In this document: positions 1 through 8,037 of the stretch, piece after piece
Layout of the letters: the number at the start of each line of letters is the position of its first letter
Position numbering within the stretch: position 1 is the first letter of the stretch
Assembly (NCBI RefSeq): GCF_019802085.1
Contig: NZ_JAHVHV010000002.1
Span: 496,001-560,000 of the forward strand
Length of the DNA: 64,000 nt
From: Ferrimonas balearica
Lineage (GTDB): Bacteria; Pseudomonadota; Gammaproteobacteria; Enterobacterales; Shewanellaceae
Reading direction: 5' to 3'
Made by a program: the position numbers and the translations under genes
Notes under the pieces: generated by a model
Databases searched by the model: none
What the model saw: only the letters and a program-made list of their open reading frames with translations
What the model was told of the DNA's origin: nothing

Positions 1-577
1 GTTGCCAGCGCTCCTGGCCGCTCATCCCCTCGGTGTCGAAGGCGTGCAGGCGGACGTAGCGCCGACCGATCTCGTCCGGCACCTCGATGATGTGGTCCTG
101 GCCCAGGTGGCGGATGATCTGGAAAAACAGCGCCACGGTGTCGTCGGCGGTGTCTCGTACGTGGGCCAGATCGATAAAGCCGCCCCGGGCGGTATACAGC
201 ATGCCGTTGTTCTCGGTGCCGCTGTTGTTGTTGGCGCTCATCCCCGAGCGGGTGTAGGAGAAGGTGCCGCCATCGAAGCGGTGGGGGCCAACGTCACTGG
301 GGTCGACGGTGTTGCCCAGGCGAAACAGCGGGAGGGGCACCGGCCCTAAGGAGACCTTCTGCAGGTTGCCAAAGGCACAACAGGGGCGGACATTGGCCGG
401 CACCGGGAACTCCGGCAGGCTCTCCACCGGCAGATCCCACACCTCCACCACGTCGATGTTGCCGTTGAGGGCGCGGCTGATGGCGGCCTCGTCGGGACGC
501 GGGTGGCCCTGCCACTGGGTGGCGGAGCAGCCGGTCAGCAATACGCTGGCCAGGATCAATAAATGAAAGCGGATCAT
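1..577 (-). CDS. DUF4056 family lipoprotein (3' part missing)
   Basis: The gene reads leftward from an ATG at 577 and runs off the window edge, so only about the first 192 residues are seen. The N-terminus (MIRFHLLILASVLLTGCSA) is a lipoprotein signal with a lipobox ending in Cys17. The conserved blocks that follow, around residues 67-74 (RPCCAFGN) and 132-141 (RGGFIDLAHV), are what I recognise as the DUF4056 family of envelope proteins of unknown function. The conserved Cys pair and the FIDxAHxRD stretch hint at an enzymatic or metal site, but this is inference. Its neighbour at 918 is transcribed divergently. Confidence 0.8.
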   Translation of the reverse strand, partial: MIRFHLLILASVLLTGCSATQWQGHPRPDEAAISRALNGNIDVVEVWDLPVESLPEFPVPANVRPCCAFGNLQKVSLGPVPLPLFRLGNTVDPSDVGPHRFDGGTFSYTRSGMSANNNSGTENNGMLYTARGGFIDLAHVRDTADDTVALFFQIIRHLGQDHIIEVPDEIGRRYVRLHAFDTEGMSGQERWQ

Positions 578-917
578 GCTTCCCCTGTTGGCTTAACTTC
601 TGGGAGTAACGATAGGCGCTGCCCGGCGTGGGCGGCCAGTTGGGCAAGGTACCCATTTGCGAGAAAGGCGATTATAATCCCGACCTTTCCACTGGGTTGG
701 GGATTCTAATCCAGCGCAGTGGACTGGGAAAACCCTGTTACTTCAGTTATTCAGGTTGGATGCAGCAGCGATTTGGCCCAAAGCGATTCAGCTTGGATGC
801 AGATTGCGGTGGTTACCATATTTCCCGACCGACCTCCGTCGAACACCTATGTTTATATTTTCGGCACCGGGCTTTCACGCCTCGGGGGCCTTTTTTTGCT
901 TGTGATTGAGTACTGCC
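578..917. other. Intergenic region with a direct repeat
   Basis: A 340-bp gap lies between two divergent envelope genes. A TATAAT at 673-678 could be a rightward -10 element but has no good -35. The decamer TTGGATGCAG occurs twice in direct orientation (756-765 and 793-802), starts 37 bp apart, upstream of the outer-membrane-protein gene; this may be a regulator-binding repeat. A T-rich tract with a short GC stem (about 880-900) precedes the next start. I see no convincing gene here. Confidence 0.4.
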
Positions 918-1820
918 ATGTTTTCACGTTTTCTGCGCACCGCGGCCGCCAGTTTGCTGCTGGTGACCGGTCTGGCCCAGGCCCAGGATTCCTTCTTCCC
1001 CATCTGGGGCGAGGAGGCCGCGGCCCGGGGCTACACCCTGCCCAAGCCCTACGGCCTGTCCCTCTCCTACATGGACATGAGCAACCCGGTGAAGGTCAAC
1101 AGCATCGCCCTGACCGGCCACCCGGTGCTCGAAGCGCTCGACATCCAGGCCCCGGACGCGGAGTTTGACGGCTACAACCTGACCCTGCGCGGCGACGTGT
1201 GGATCTTCCCCTTTATGAACGTCTACGGGATCCTGGGTTACACCTCCGGCGACAGCGTGGCCACCATCCGCAGCCTCAGCTGCGATGTGGACGCCGTGTC
1301 CGGGCTGAACAAGATCCTCTGCGCCGGCATTAATGAAGCGTCGGATCTGGCCATTGGCGCCCCCTTTGCCCTGGAGATGAAGGGCGGCACCTACGGCGTG
1401 GGCACCACGGTGGCCGGCGGTGTGGGCAACTGGTTCGCCCTGGTGGACGTCAACTACACCTACACCGACATGAACATCATCGACGGTGACATCCGCACCT
1501 TCGTGGCGGCCCCGCGGGTGGGGTACCGCTGGGAGTTCGAGGGCGGCAAGGAGCTGCGGGTGTTTGCCGGTGCCATGTACCAGAAGGTGGACCAGTACCT
1601 CAGCGGCAGTCTGCTGGATCTGGGCCTGCCGCCGGAGCTGAACGACCTGATCGCCGGCCTGGCCCCCGACGGCCAGTTCGAGGTGGAGCAGGAAGGCACC
1701 TCCCGCTGGAACACCGTGGTGGGGGCCCAGTACGCCCTCAGCCGTGACTGGGAGCTGCTGATCGAGTCCGGCTTCGGTGCCCGTCGCACCAGCTTCATGT
1801 CCGTCAGCCGTCGGTTCTGA
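918..1820 (+). CDS. Outer-membrane beta-barrel protein, unnamed family
   Basis: A 300-residue protein. I prefer the ATG at 918 over an upstream in-frame TTG because a clean signal peptide starts there (MFSRFLRTAAASLLLVTGLAQA, cleavage near residue 22). The mature part alternates aromatic/hydrophobic with polar residues and Gly-rich turns, and it ends in Phe, the usual beta-barrel assembly signal. Two cysteines (around SCDV and LCAG) could form a periplasmic disulfide. It is followed 8 bp later by a BamA/TamA-type barrel gene, so the two are probably co-transcribed and may act on the same substrate or in one envelope process. The specific function is not recognisable. Confidence 0.7.
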   Translation: MFSRFLRTAAASLLLVTGLAQAQDSFFPIWGEEAAARGYTLPKPYGLSLSYMDMSNPVKVNSIALTGHPVLEALDIQAPDAEFDGYNLTLRGDVWIFPFMNVYGILGYTSGDSVATIRSLSCDVDAVSGLNKILCAGINEASDLAIGAPFALEMKGGTYGVGTTVAGGVGNWFALVDVNYTYTDMNIIDGDIRTFVAAPRVGYRWEFEGGKELRVFAGAMYQKVDQYLSGSLLDLGLPPELNDLIAGLAPDGQFEVEQEGTSRWNTVVGAQYALSRDWELLIESGFGARRTSFMSVSRRF

Positions 1821-1828
1821 GCACACAG

Positions 1829-3016
1829 ATGACCAAACGGGTTTGGGCACTGGCCCTGGTGCTGCTTAGCGGATCCGCCTGGGGATCCACCTCCACGCCA
1901 AAGAACGAGGCGGCGGATCCCTCGCTGTACCAGCGCACTCAGGCCTGGTTCGAGCAGCTGCTGGAGGATCTGGGGGCGGACGGCGGTTTCGATCCGGAGA
2001 AGGGGATCGACTGGAGCGTCATGCCCGGGCCCTTCTACACCCCGGAGATGAGCCTGGGGATCGGCGTCTCCACCGTCGGCCTCTACCTGCCGGACAGCGC
2101 CGGTGAGAACGCCCAGCCCAGCTCCATCACCCTCAACGGGTTTGGCTCGGTCAACGGCTCGGTGGGGGTCACCATCGCCAACCGTAACTTCCTGCGGGAC
2201 GACAGCCTGCGCTTCTACATCGATGCGGAGATCTACGACGCCCCCGACGTCTACTACGGCGTCGGCGTCGACAGCGGCCGCAGTGCCGCCAACAAGACCG
2301 ATTTCGAACTGACCAGCTACAGCTTTGCCCCCCAGGCCCTGATGCGGGTGCTGCCCAGCACCTACGTAGGGGCGGGTTTTTCCCTGCGAGCCAACAAGGC
2401 CCGCGAGGTGGAGCCCACCACGCCGGGCGCGCTGCCGGCCCGCGGCGACGGGGCGGCCTTCCCGGAGAAGAGCTTCAGCTCCGGGATGACCTTCCACATC
2501 GTCCACGATTCCCGGGATTTCATCCTCAACCCCTCTGAAGGCCGACTGTTGCAGGCGGATCTGGCGGTGTACGACGACGTCTTCGGCTCCGACCACGACT
2601 TCCAGAAGCTGACCCTCAACTACAGCGATTACCTGGCACTGGAGTCCATCCCCGGGATCCTGGCCTGGCAATGGCTGGGGGAGTTCAACCACGGTGACGT
2701 GCCCTGGGACCAGCTGGCCAAACTGGGGGGCGGCACCCGGCTTCGGGGCTACGAAGCGGGGCGCTACCGGGACCGGCAGATGACCCTGGCCCAGGTGGAG
2801 TATCGTCAGCCCCTGGCGGGCCGCCACGGCATGGTGTACTGGGTGGGCGCCGGAACCCTGGCGGACAAGGCGTCTGACCTGGGATCCGAGAAGTGGCTGC
2901 ACTCCGTCGGGGTGGGCTACCGCTTCGAGATCAAGCAGCGGGTCAATGTCCGCCTGGACATGGGCTTTGGCAATGGTGAGAGCGGCTTCTACTTCGCGGT
3001 GAACGAAGCCTTCTAG
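1829..3016 (+). CDS. BamA/TamA-type surface-antigen barrel without POTRA repeats
   Basis: A 395-residue protein with a signal peptide (MTKRVWALALVLLSGSAWG), a short polar linker, and a domain from about residue 65 to the end resembling the D15/Omp85 surface-antigen barrel. Visible features are a conserved RxRGYEAGRYRDRQ-type strand near residues 310-322, the lid-loop motif position of Omp85 barrels, and a C-terminal Phe. At 395 residues there is no room for N-terminal POTRA repeats, unlike BamA or TamA. Such short members are usually annotated only as BamA/TamA family outer-membrane protein. It lies 8 bp after the preceding barrel gene, in the same operon. Confidence 0.75.
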   Translation: MTKRVWALALVLLSGSAWGSTSTPKNEAADPSLYQRTQAWFEQLLEDLGADGGFDPEKGIDWSVMPGPFYTPEMSLGIGVSTVGLYLPDSAGENAQPSSITLNGFGSVNGSVGVTIANRNFLRDDSLRFYIDAEIYDAPDVYYGVGVDSGRSAANKTDFELTSYSFAPQALMRVLPSTYVGAGFSLRANKAREVEPTTPGALPARGDGAAFPEKSFSSGMTFHIVHDSRDFILNPSEGRLLQADLAVYDDVFGSDHDFQKLTLNYSDYLALESIPGILAWQWLGEFNHGDVPWDQLAKLGGGTRLRGYEAGRYRDRQMTLAQVEYRQPLAGRHGMVYWVGAGTLADKASDLGSEKWLHSVGVGYRFEIKQRVNVRLDMGFGNGESGFYFAVNEAF

Positions 3017-3126
3017 CCGGACTGACACGGTTTCGAATCGGGTTTGATGGGGTTTGAACGCCATCACGCTCCGGCGATGACAAACTCTGTACAATGCGCG
3101 CGCTTTTTGTCGCGTCCGGAGTGCCC

Positions 3127-4425
3127 ATGCTGTTTGTCGAGTTGAGTGTTGTCCTGTTGGCCATCTGGTTGGGGAGCCGCCTGGGCAGTATCGGCATCGG
3201 CTATGCCGGTGGCCTGGGGGTGCTGGTGCTGGCGATGCTGGGGCTGACCCCCGGCCAGATCCCCACCTCGGTGATCCTCATCATCATGGCGGTGATCTCC
3301 GTCATCGCCGCCATGCAGGTGGCCGGTGGCATGGATTACCTGGTCAAGATCGCCGAGCGGATCATTCGCAAGAACCCCAAGCAGATCACCTACATTGCGC
3401 CGCTGGTCACCTACAGCATGACCCTTCTGGCGGGCACCGGCCACACCGCGTTCTCCACCATGCCGGTGATCACCGAGGTGGCCAAGGAGCAGGGGATCCG
3501 CCCCTCCCGGCCGCTCTCCATCGCCGTGGTGGCCTCCCAAATTGCCATCACCGCCTCCCCCATCTCCGCCGCCGTGGTGGCCCTGACCGCCATCCTGGCC
3601 CCCCTGGGGGTGGATTACCTGAGCATCCTGACGGTCTCCATCCCCGCCTCTCTGACCGCGGTGCTGCTGACCGCCTTTGTGGCCAACCGCCAGGGGGTGG
3701 AGCTGGATCAGGACCCGGTGTACCAGAAGCGCCTGGCGGAGGGGCTGGTGCGGGCCAGCAAGGCGGATGAGCTGGCCATCAAGCCCGGCGCCAAGCGGGC
3801 GGTGGGGATCTTCCTGGTCACCATCCTGGCCATCGTCGGCTACGCCACTGCCATCAGCGACAGTGTTGGGTTGATCGAGAACCCGGTAATGGCCCGGGAC
3901 CAGGCGATCATGATCCTGATGCTCTCGGCGGCGGCGCTGATCACCCTGGTGTGTCGGGTGGACACCAGTCAGATCCTGGCGGCCAGCACCTTCAAGGCGG
4001 GGATGAGCGCCTGCGTCTGCGTGCTGGGGGTGGCCTGGCTGGGGGACACCTTTGTCTCCGCCCACATCGAGTCGATCAAGGCGGTGGCCGGTGAGCTGGT
4101 GCAGAACCACGCCTGGCTGCTGGCGGTGGCGCTGTTCTTCGCCTCCATGCTGCTCTACTCCCAGGCGGCGGCCACCGTGGCCCTGATGCCCGCCGCCGTG
4201 GCCATGGGGGTGGATCCTCTGGTGATCGTGGCCTCCTTCGCCGCGGTCTCCGCGCTCTTTGTCCTGCCCACCTACCCGACGTTGCTGGCGGCGGTGGAGA
4301 TGGACGACACCGGTTCGACTCGCATCGGCAAGTACGTCTTCAACCACCCCTTCCTGCTGCCCGGCGTGGTGGCCATCAGCCTGTCGGTGGCCTTCGGCTT
4401 CGCCCTGGGCTCCGTGGTGCTCTAA
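3127..4425 (+). CDS. dcuA: Anaerobic C4-dicarboxylate transporter, DcuA type
   Basis: A 432-residue inner-membrane carrier, the same length class as E. coli DcuA (433). The start is set at the ATG at 3127 because the protein then begins MLFVELSVVLLAIWLGSRLG, as DcuA does. The reading frame continues 33 bp upstream but without family similarity. About ten hydrophobic segments are visible, with conserved blocks QVAGGMDYL, IRKNPK, AGTGHTAFST, IRPSRPLSIA and ITASPISAAVV. The family exchanges aspartate, fumarate, malate and succinate. The similarity is closer to DcuA than DcuB. It converges with a LysR gene, overlapping it by 4 bp. I saw no clear FNR site upstream. Confidence 0.93.
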   Translation: MLFVELSVVLLAIWLGSRLGSIGIGYAGGLGVLVLAMLGLTPGQIPTSVILIIMAVISVIAAMQVAGGMDYLVKIAERIIRKNPKQITYIAPLVTYSMTLLAGTGHTAFSTMPVITEVAKEQGIRPSRPLSIAVVASQIAITASPISAAVVALTAILAPLGVDYLSILTVSIPASLTAVLLTAFVANRQGVELDQDPVYQKRLAEGLVRASKADELAIKPGAKRAVGIFLVTILAIVGYATAISDSVGLIENPVMARDQAIMILMLSAAALITLVCRVDTSQILAASTFKAGMSACVCVLGVAWLGDTFVSAHIESIKAVAGELVQNHAWLLAVALFFASMLLYSQAAATVALMPAAVAMGVDPLVIVASFAAVSALFVLPTYPTLLAAVEMDDTGSTRIGKYVFNHPFLLPGVVAISLSVAFGFALGSVVL

Positions 4426-5375
4426 GCCACCCCCAATCGCTGGCAGCGCTCGGCGATAAAGGCCCGCAGCCACTGGTGGGCCGGGTCTCTGTCCTGCAAG
4501 ACCGGCCACATCAGGCGGTAGCTGATGGGGGCCAGGGCCAGGGGCAGGGGCAGCAGCGTCAAGCGGTAGTGCTGGGTCAGCTGGCGGGCAAAGACCCCGG
4601 CGCAGGTGAACACCATGTCGGTTTGCTGGGCCATCAGCGCCGCGCTGTGGAAGTCCGGCACCTGCACCGCCACCGGTCGGCGCAGCCCCTGGGAGGCCAG
4701 CACATGGTCCATCAGCCAGAGCTCGGTGCCCTCCACCCAGATCTGGATGTGGGGCAGTGCCAGGAAGCGCTCCTGGTCCCAGCGGCCGGTGAGGGCCGGG
4801 TGCCCCTCCCGCACCAGGCAGACGTTGATGTCCCGGTACAGCTCCTGCTGGGGCAGGTCCGGCAGATGGCTGATGTGCCAGGGGTAGTGGGCCCGTTCGT
4901 CGGTGTCCCGGGCCAGCAATAGCAGGTCCAGCTGACCCCGCTCCAGCAGTTCCAGTTTGTCGTTGGAGCCGGGCACCATCCCCAGGCGCACCCCCGGTGC
5001 CTCGCTTTGCAGGTCCGTAAGCACCTTGGGCATCAGGGTGGGGAAGGCGGTCTCCACCACGCTGGCGCGGAACTGCCGCTCATCGAGTCGGGGATCGAAC
5101 CCCTCCGGGGTCAGCAGCTCGCAGGAGAGGCGCAACCAGTGGCGCAGCTTGGGCTCCAGGGCCGCGGCCTTGGGGGTGGGCACCAGCCCTTGGCCGGCGC
5201 GAACAAACAGGGGATCGTCCAGGGGTTGCCCCAACTGCTCCCGCAGCTTGGCCAGCTGTTTGCTGACCGCCGACTGGCCCAGGTGCAGTCGGGTGGCCGC
5301 GGCGGTGACGCTGCCCTCCTCGAGCAGCACCAGCATCAGCCGTAACAGATTGAGATCCAGTCGTTCCAGCGCCAT
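4422..5375 (-). CDS. LysR-family transcriptional regulator
   Basis: A 317-residue protein with the start at the ATG at 5375 (MALERLDLNLLRLMLVLLEEG). Upstream in-frame codons give no helix-turn-helix extension. The wHTH occupies residues about 1-65, including the SVTAAATRLHLGQSAVSKQLAKL recognition helices, followed by the linker helix and the periplasmic-binding-protein-like effector domain. It resembles the NodD/NahR-like branch, which often controls a neighbouring transport or degradation gene. It is divergent from a Bcr/CflA exporter across a 113-bp gap holding two dyads, so control of that exporter is the natural inference. The effector is unknown. Confidence 0.9.
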   Translation of the reverse strand: MALERLDLNLLRLMLVLLEEGSVTAAATRLHLGQSAVSKQLAKLREQLGQPLDDPLFVRAGQGLVPTPKAAALEPKLRHWLRLSCELLTPEGFDPRLDERQFRASVVETAFPTLMPKVLTDLQSEAPGVRLGMVPGSNDKLELLERGQLDLLLLARDTDERAHYPWHISHLPDLPQQELYRDINVCLVREGHPALTGRWDQERFLALPHIQIWVEGTELWLMDHVLASQGLRRPVAVQVPDFHSAALMAQQTDMVFTCAGVFARQLTQHYRLTLLPLPLALAPISYRLMWPVLQDRDPAHQWLRAFIAERCQRLGVA

Positions 5376-5392
5376 GGCGCCCTCCCGAATTA

Positions 5393-5420
5393 TTCCTATA
5401 GGGAAATTGGCTACTGCCAA
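5393..5420. promoter_or_regulatory. Two dyads, candidate LysR operator
   Basis: The LysR/exporter gap contains TTCC-tatag-GGAA (5393-5405) followed immediately by a perfect TTGGC-tact-GCCAA (5407-5420). Adjacent imperfect and perfect dyads about one helical turn apart are typical of LysR-type regulatory and activation sites. The assignment to this regulator is inference from position. Confidence 0.45.
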
Positions 5421-5488
5421 TAAATCATTTTTTATCATAACTGACGGCCCCTAAAATGGCGCCCCAAAATGATGAAACCGGAGCCCCA

Positions 5489-6694
5489 ATGAGCCGTCCC
5501 GTCTCCTTCCCCCTGCTGGTCCTGCTGGTGGTGTTCAGCCCCCTGGCCATCGACATCTTCCTGCCGGCGATCCCGGCCATGGCCGAAGCCCTGTCGACCC
5601 CCCTGGCCAAGGTGCAGGCGACGGTGGCGATCTTCCTGCTGGCGATGGGGCTGGGCCAACTGATCTCCGGGCCGCTGGCCGACCGCTACGGCCGTCGGCC
5701 CATGGCGCTGTGGGGCGTGGCCCTCTACCTGCTGGGGGCTTTGGTGTCCGCCTACGCCAACCTGGTGGAGGTGCTCTGGCTGGGCCGGGTGCTGCAGGGG
5801 CTGGGGGCCTGTGCCGTGGTGGTGGCCGCCATGTCCGGGGTGCGCGACAGCTACGGCCCGGAGCGGGCCGGCACCTACTACAGCTACCTTAACGGGGTGA
5901 TCTGCGTGGTGCCGGCGCTGGCGCCGCTGTTGGGGGGCGTGCTGACCCAGTGGTGGGATTGGCGGGCCAACTTCCAGTTTATGGCGCTCTACGCTCTGGT
6001 GGCCGGAGCCCTGGTGGCCTGGCGGCTGCCGGAGACCCGTCCGGCGGGCACCCAAACCGAGGGGGCGCTGATCAGCTGGGCCCGCTACCAGCCGGTGCTG
6101 GCTCACCCGGTGTTCCGTTACCACACCGGCCTTATCATGCTGGCGATGGCGGTGATCATCGGTTACGTCAGCATCGCCCCGGTGCAGTTGATGGTGGCGA
6201 TGACCCAATCCCCCCTGGCCTTCAGCCTCTGGTTCGGTGCCAACGCCGCCATCAACATCGCCGCGGCTTTCCTGGCTCCGACCCTGGTGGCCCGCATCGG
6301 CAAGAAACGCGCCCTGAAACTGGCGGCCCTGCTCTGCCTGAGTGCCGGTGCGGCCCTGGTGGCGCTGATGGGCTGGGCCCATCCCCTGGCCTTTATGGGG
6401 CCGGTGTTTGTGGCCAGCGTTGGCTTCTGCCTGGTGTTCGCGGTCAGCGGCGGCGGCGCCCTGGCGCCGTTTGGCGAACGGGCCGGCACCGCCTCGGCGC
6501 TGATGGGGCTGTTCCAGATGACCGGCGCGTCACTGCTGGTGGGGCTGGTCAACCTGCTGCCGTTGGCGCCGGTGGCGGCCCTGGCGGTGCTGATGGCCCT
6601 GCCCATGGTGTGGATGGTGCTGGCGCGGCTTAACCGGGGCGGTCATCACCAGGTGCTGCTGGCGCTGGATGGGATCAGCGGCAGCGGCCGCTGA
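5489..6694 (+). CDS. Bcr/CflA-type MFS multidrug exporter
   Basis: A 401-residue 12-TM major facilitator. The ATG at 5489 has GGAG five bases upstream and is preferred over an in-frame ATG at 5456. The DHA1 signature is clear: the first helix carries PLAIDIFLPAIPAMA, followed by the loop motif SGPLADRYGRRP around residues 62-73, and the GVLTQWWDWRANF block typical of Bcr/CflA (bicyclomycin/chloramphenicol-type drug:proton antiport). The substrate cannot be read from sequence. It is divergent from the LysR gene, and its 3' end overlaps the convergent small lipoprotein gene by 20 bp. Confidence 0.88.
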   Translation: MSRPVSFPLLVLLVVFSPLAIDIFLPAIPAMAEALSTPLAKVQATVAIFLLAMGLGQLISGPLADRYGRRPMALWGVALYLLGALVSAYANLVEVLWLGRVLQGLGACAVVVAAMSGVRDSYGPERAGTYYSYLNGVICVVPALAPLLGGVLTQWWDWRANFQFMALYALVAGALVAWRLPETRPAGTQTEGALISWARYQPVLAHPVFRYHTGLIMLAMAVIIGYVSIAPVQLMVAMTQSPLAFSLWFGANAAINIAAAFLAPTLVARIGKKRALKLAALLCLSAGAALVALMGWAHPLAFMGPVFVASVGFCLVFAVSGGGALAPFGERAGTASALMGLFQMTGASLLVGLVNLLPLAPVAALAVLMALPMVWMVLARLNRGGHHQVLLALDGISGSGR

Positions 6695-7052
6695 GGGAGA
6701 TCCCCTGGCGAGTGGGGTGCCGGCGGTCGATGCGGTAGCCCTCCAGGCACAGTCCCCGCTCGTCCAACTCCTTCTCCAGATCCAGGTAGAGCTGGTGCTG
6801 ATCGATAAGCGGGCCCTGGCCCGGCAGTGGCGGCTCGGGGTCCCGGTTGCGCCTTGGCTGACTGGCTTCCAGCTGCGCCAGCTGTTGCCGCTGGCGTCGG
6901 GAGAGGGGTTCGGTCACCTGGATGTAGTTGAAGGTGAACCGCAGCTCCCCCTGCTCGTCGGTCTCGGTGGTGAAGAAGTGCTCCGGGGCAGGGGGCGCGC
7001 TGGCGCAGGCGCTGAGCAGCAGCACAAAGAGGGTGGCCAGGGCCAAGGGCAT
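6675..7052 (-). CDS. Small lipoprotein, hypothetical
   Basis: A 125-residue protein starting at the ATG at 7052, with AGGAA eight bases upstream. The signal sequence MPLALATLFVLLLSAC gives a lipobox Cys16. The rest is hydrophilic and rich in Arg, Gln and Pro, with no domain I recognise; a pair of Cys near the C-terminus (GLCLEG, SGRCR) could form a disulfide. It is a single gene, convergent with the exporter. Function unknown. Confidence 0.65.
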   Translation of the reverse strand: MPLALATLFVLLLSACASAPPAPEHFFTTETDEQGELRFTFNYIQVTEPLSRRQRQQLAQLEASQPRRNRDPEPPLPGQGPLIDQHQLYLDLEKELDERGLCLEGYRIDRRHPTRQGISLSGRCR

Positions 7053-7196
7053 AGCAGGTTCCTGAAAAACGACGAACTACGACTATAACCGAAGACCCCG
7101 GTGGCGGGGCAAATGCGGCAAAGTTCCCGCTCCTCTCCGATGAATTTTCTCCGGGTGACCCTCTTCACCCTTTGATGCTTAATCCAGCCCAAACAC

Positions 7197-7225
7197 TTGA
7201 CCTTGGAGCCCGTCCAAGGGATAAG
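7197..7225 (+). promoter_or_regulatory. Sigma-70-like promoter for the DsbA-like gene
   Basis: TTGACC (7197-7202), a 17-bp spacer, then GATAAG (7220-7225), about 37 bp before the GTG start at 7262. The -35 is near consensus and the -10 is moderate. Confidence 0.5.
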
Positions 7226-7261
7226 CTGCCTCCAATTCAATCCACTTTGTGAGTAATAACC

Positions 7262-7945
7262 GTGAAGAAGCTAATTGGTCTCGCTTTTGCCCTGGTCCTG
7301 GCGGGCTGTTCCGAGTCTGCCCCGGAAACCACCGCCGCCGCCCCGGCCCAGCCCTCCCCCTTCCAGGAAGGGGTCCACTTCCAGGTCGTGAACCCGGAAG
7401 GCAAGGTGGACCAGCCGACGGTGACCGAGTTCTTCTCCTTCTACTGCGGTGGCTGCTACAACATGGAAAGCCGTTTCCTGCCCACCATTGTGCCGGCCCT
7501 GGCCGAGGGGGTGAAGTTTGAGCAGAAGCACGTCAACTTCGCCCGCACCGAAGAGGACTACCAGACCTACCAGGCGGTGATCCAGGGCTTTGCGGCCGTC
7601 CAGCAGATGGGCGTGGAGAAGCAGATCAAGGAGCCGATGTTCGCCCTGATGGGGGGCAAGCACCACAACCACGTTGAGGGTGACAAGCACGGCGAGGGGA
7701 TCCACTCCCTGGCCGACGTCCGCGCCATCTTCGTTGAGCACGGTGTGGACGGTGACGCCTTTGACCAGGCGGCCAGCACCCCCGAGGTGCAGAGCCAGGT
7801 TGAGCTGTGGGCCAAGGAGCAGCGTCAGTACCAGATCGGCTCCATCCCGGCCTTCGTGGTGAACAACAAGTACCTGGTGAACATCAACAGCGTTGAGACC
7901 CTGGGTGAACTGGTTGAGCTGATGAACTACCTGGCCACCCGCTAA
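7262..7945 (+). CDS. DsbA-family thiol-disulfide lipoprotein
   Basis: A 227-residue protein with a GTG start. The signal peptide ends in the lipobox LAGC (Cys16), so the protein is probably membrane-anchored in the periplasm, unlike soluble DsbA. The thioredoxin-fold active site is FYCGGCYN (Cys62, Cys65) instead of the usual CPHC, and the cis-Pro loop is GSIPAFVV (Pro196). Residues 133-148 form a His-rich insert in the helical domain with five His, which could bind metal. It probably oxidises or isomerises disulfides of exported proteins; the CGGC dipeptide makes its redox role uncertain. It is monocistronic, with its own promoter and terminator. Confidence 0.85.
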   Translation: MKKLIGLAFALVLAGCSESAPETTAAAPAQPSPFQEGVHFQVVNPEGKVDQPTVTEFFSFYCGGCYNMESRFLPTIVPALAEGVKFEQKHVNFARTEEDYQTYQAVIQGFAAVQQMGVEKQIKEPMFALMGGKHHNHVEGDKHGEGIHSLADVRAIFVEHGVDGDAFDQAASTPEVQSQVELWAKEQRQYQIGSIPAFVVNNKYLVNINSVETLGELVELMNYLATR

Positions 7946-7963
7946 GCCTCGGTGCCATCAGAC

Positions 7964-7990
7964 AAACGCCGCCCCTCGGGGCGGCGTTTT
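7964..7990 (+). terminator. Rho-independent terminator after the DsbA-like gene
   Basis: A perfect GC-rich stem (AAACGCCGCCCC / GGGGCGGCGTTT) closed by a TC-type loop and ending in TTTT, starting 18 bp after the stop codon. Confidence 0.85.
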
Positions 7991-8037
7991 GCGTTCTGGC
8001 TATACTGCCTGAGATCACCGACGGGGGAGAGACGAGG

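Noticed and set aside
628..909. 93-codon open frame upstream of the first barrel gene
   Set aside because: No ribosome site or recognisable domain; overlaps the presumed promoter region.
3030..3060. FNR box upstream of dcuA
   Set aside because: TTGAT-GGGG-TTTGA matches only the left half; the right half is not ATCAA-like.
924..3094. Long minus-strand open frames opposite the two outer-membrane barrels
   Set aside because: Antisense shadows typical of GC-rich DNA; composition is unlike a protein and no motif is present.
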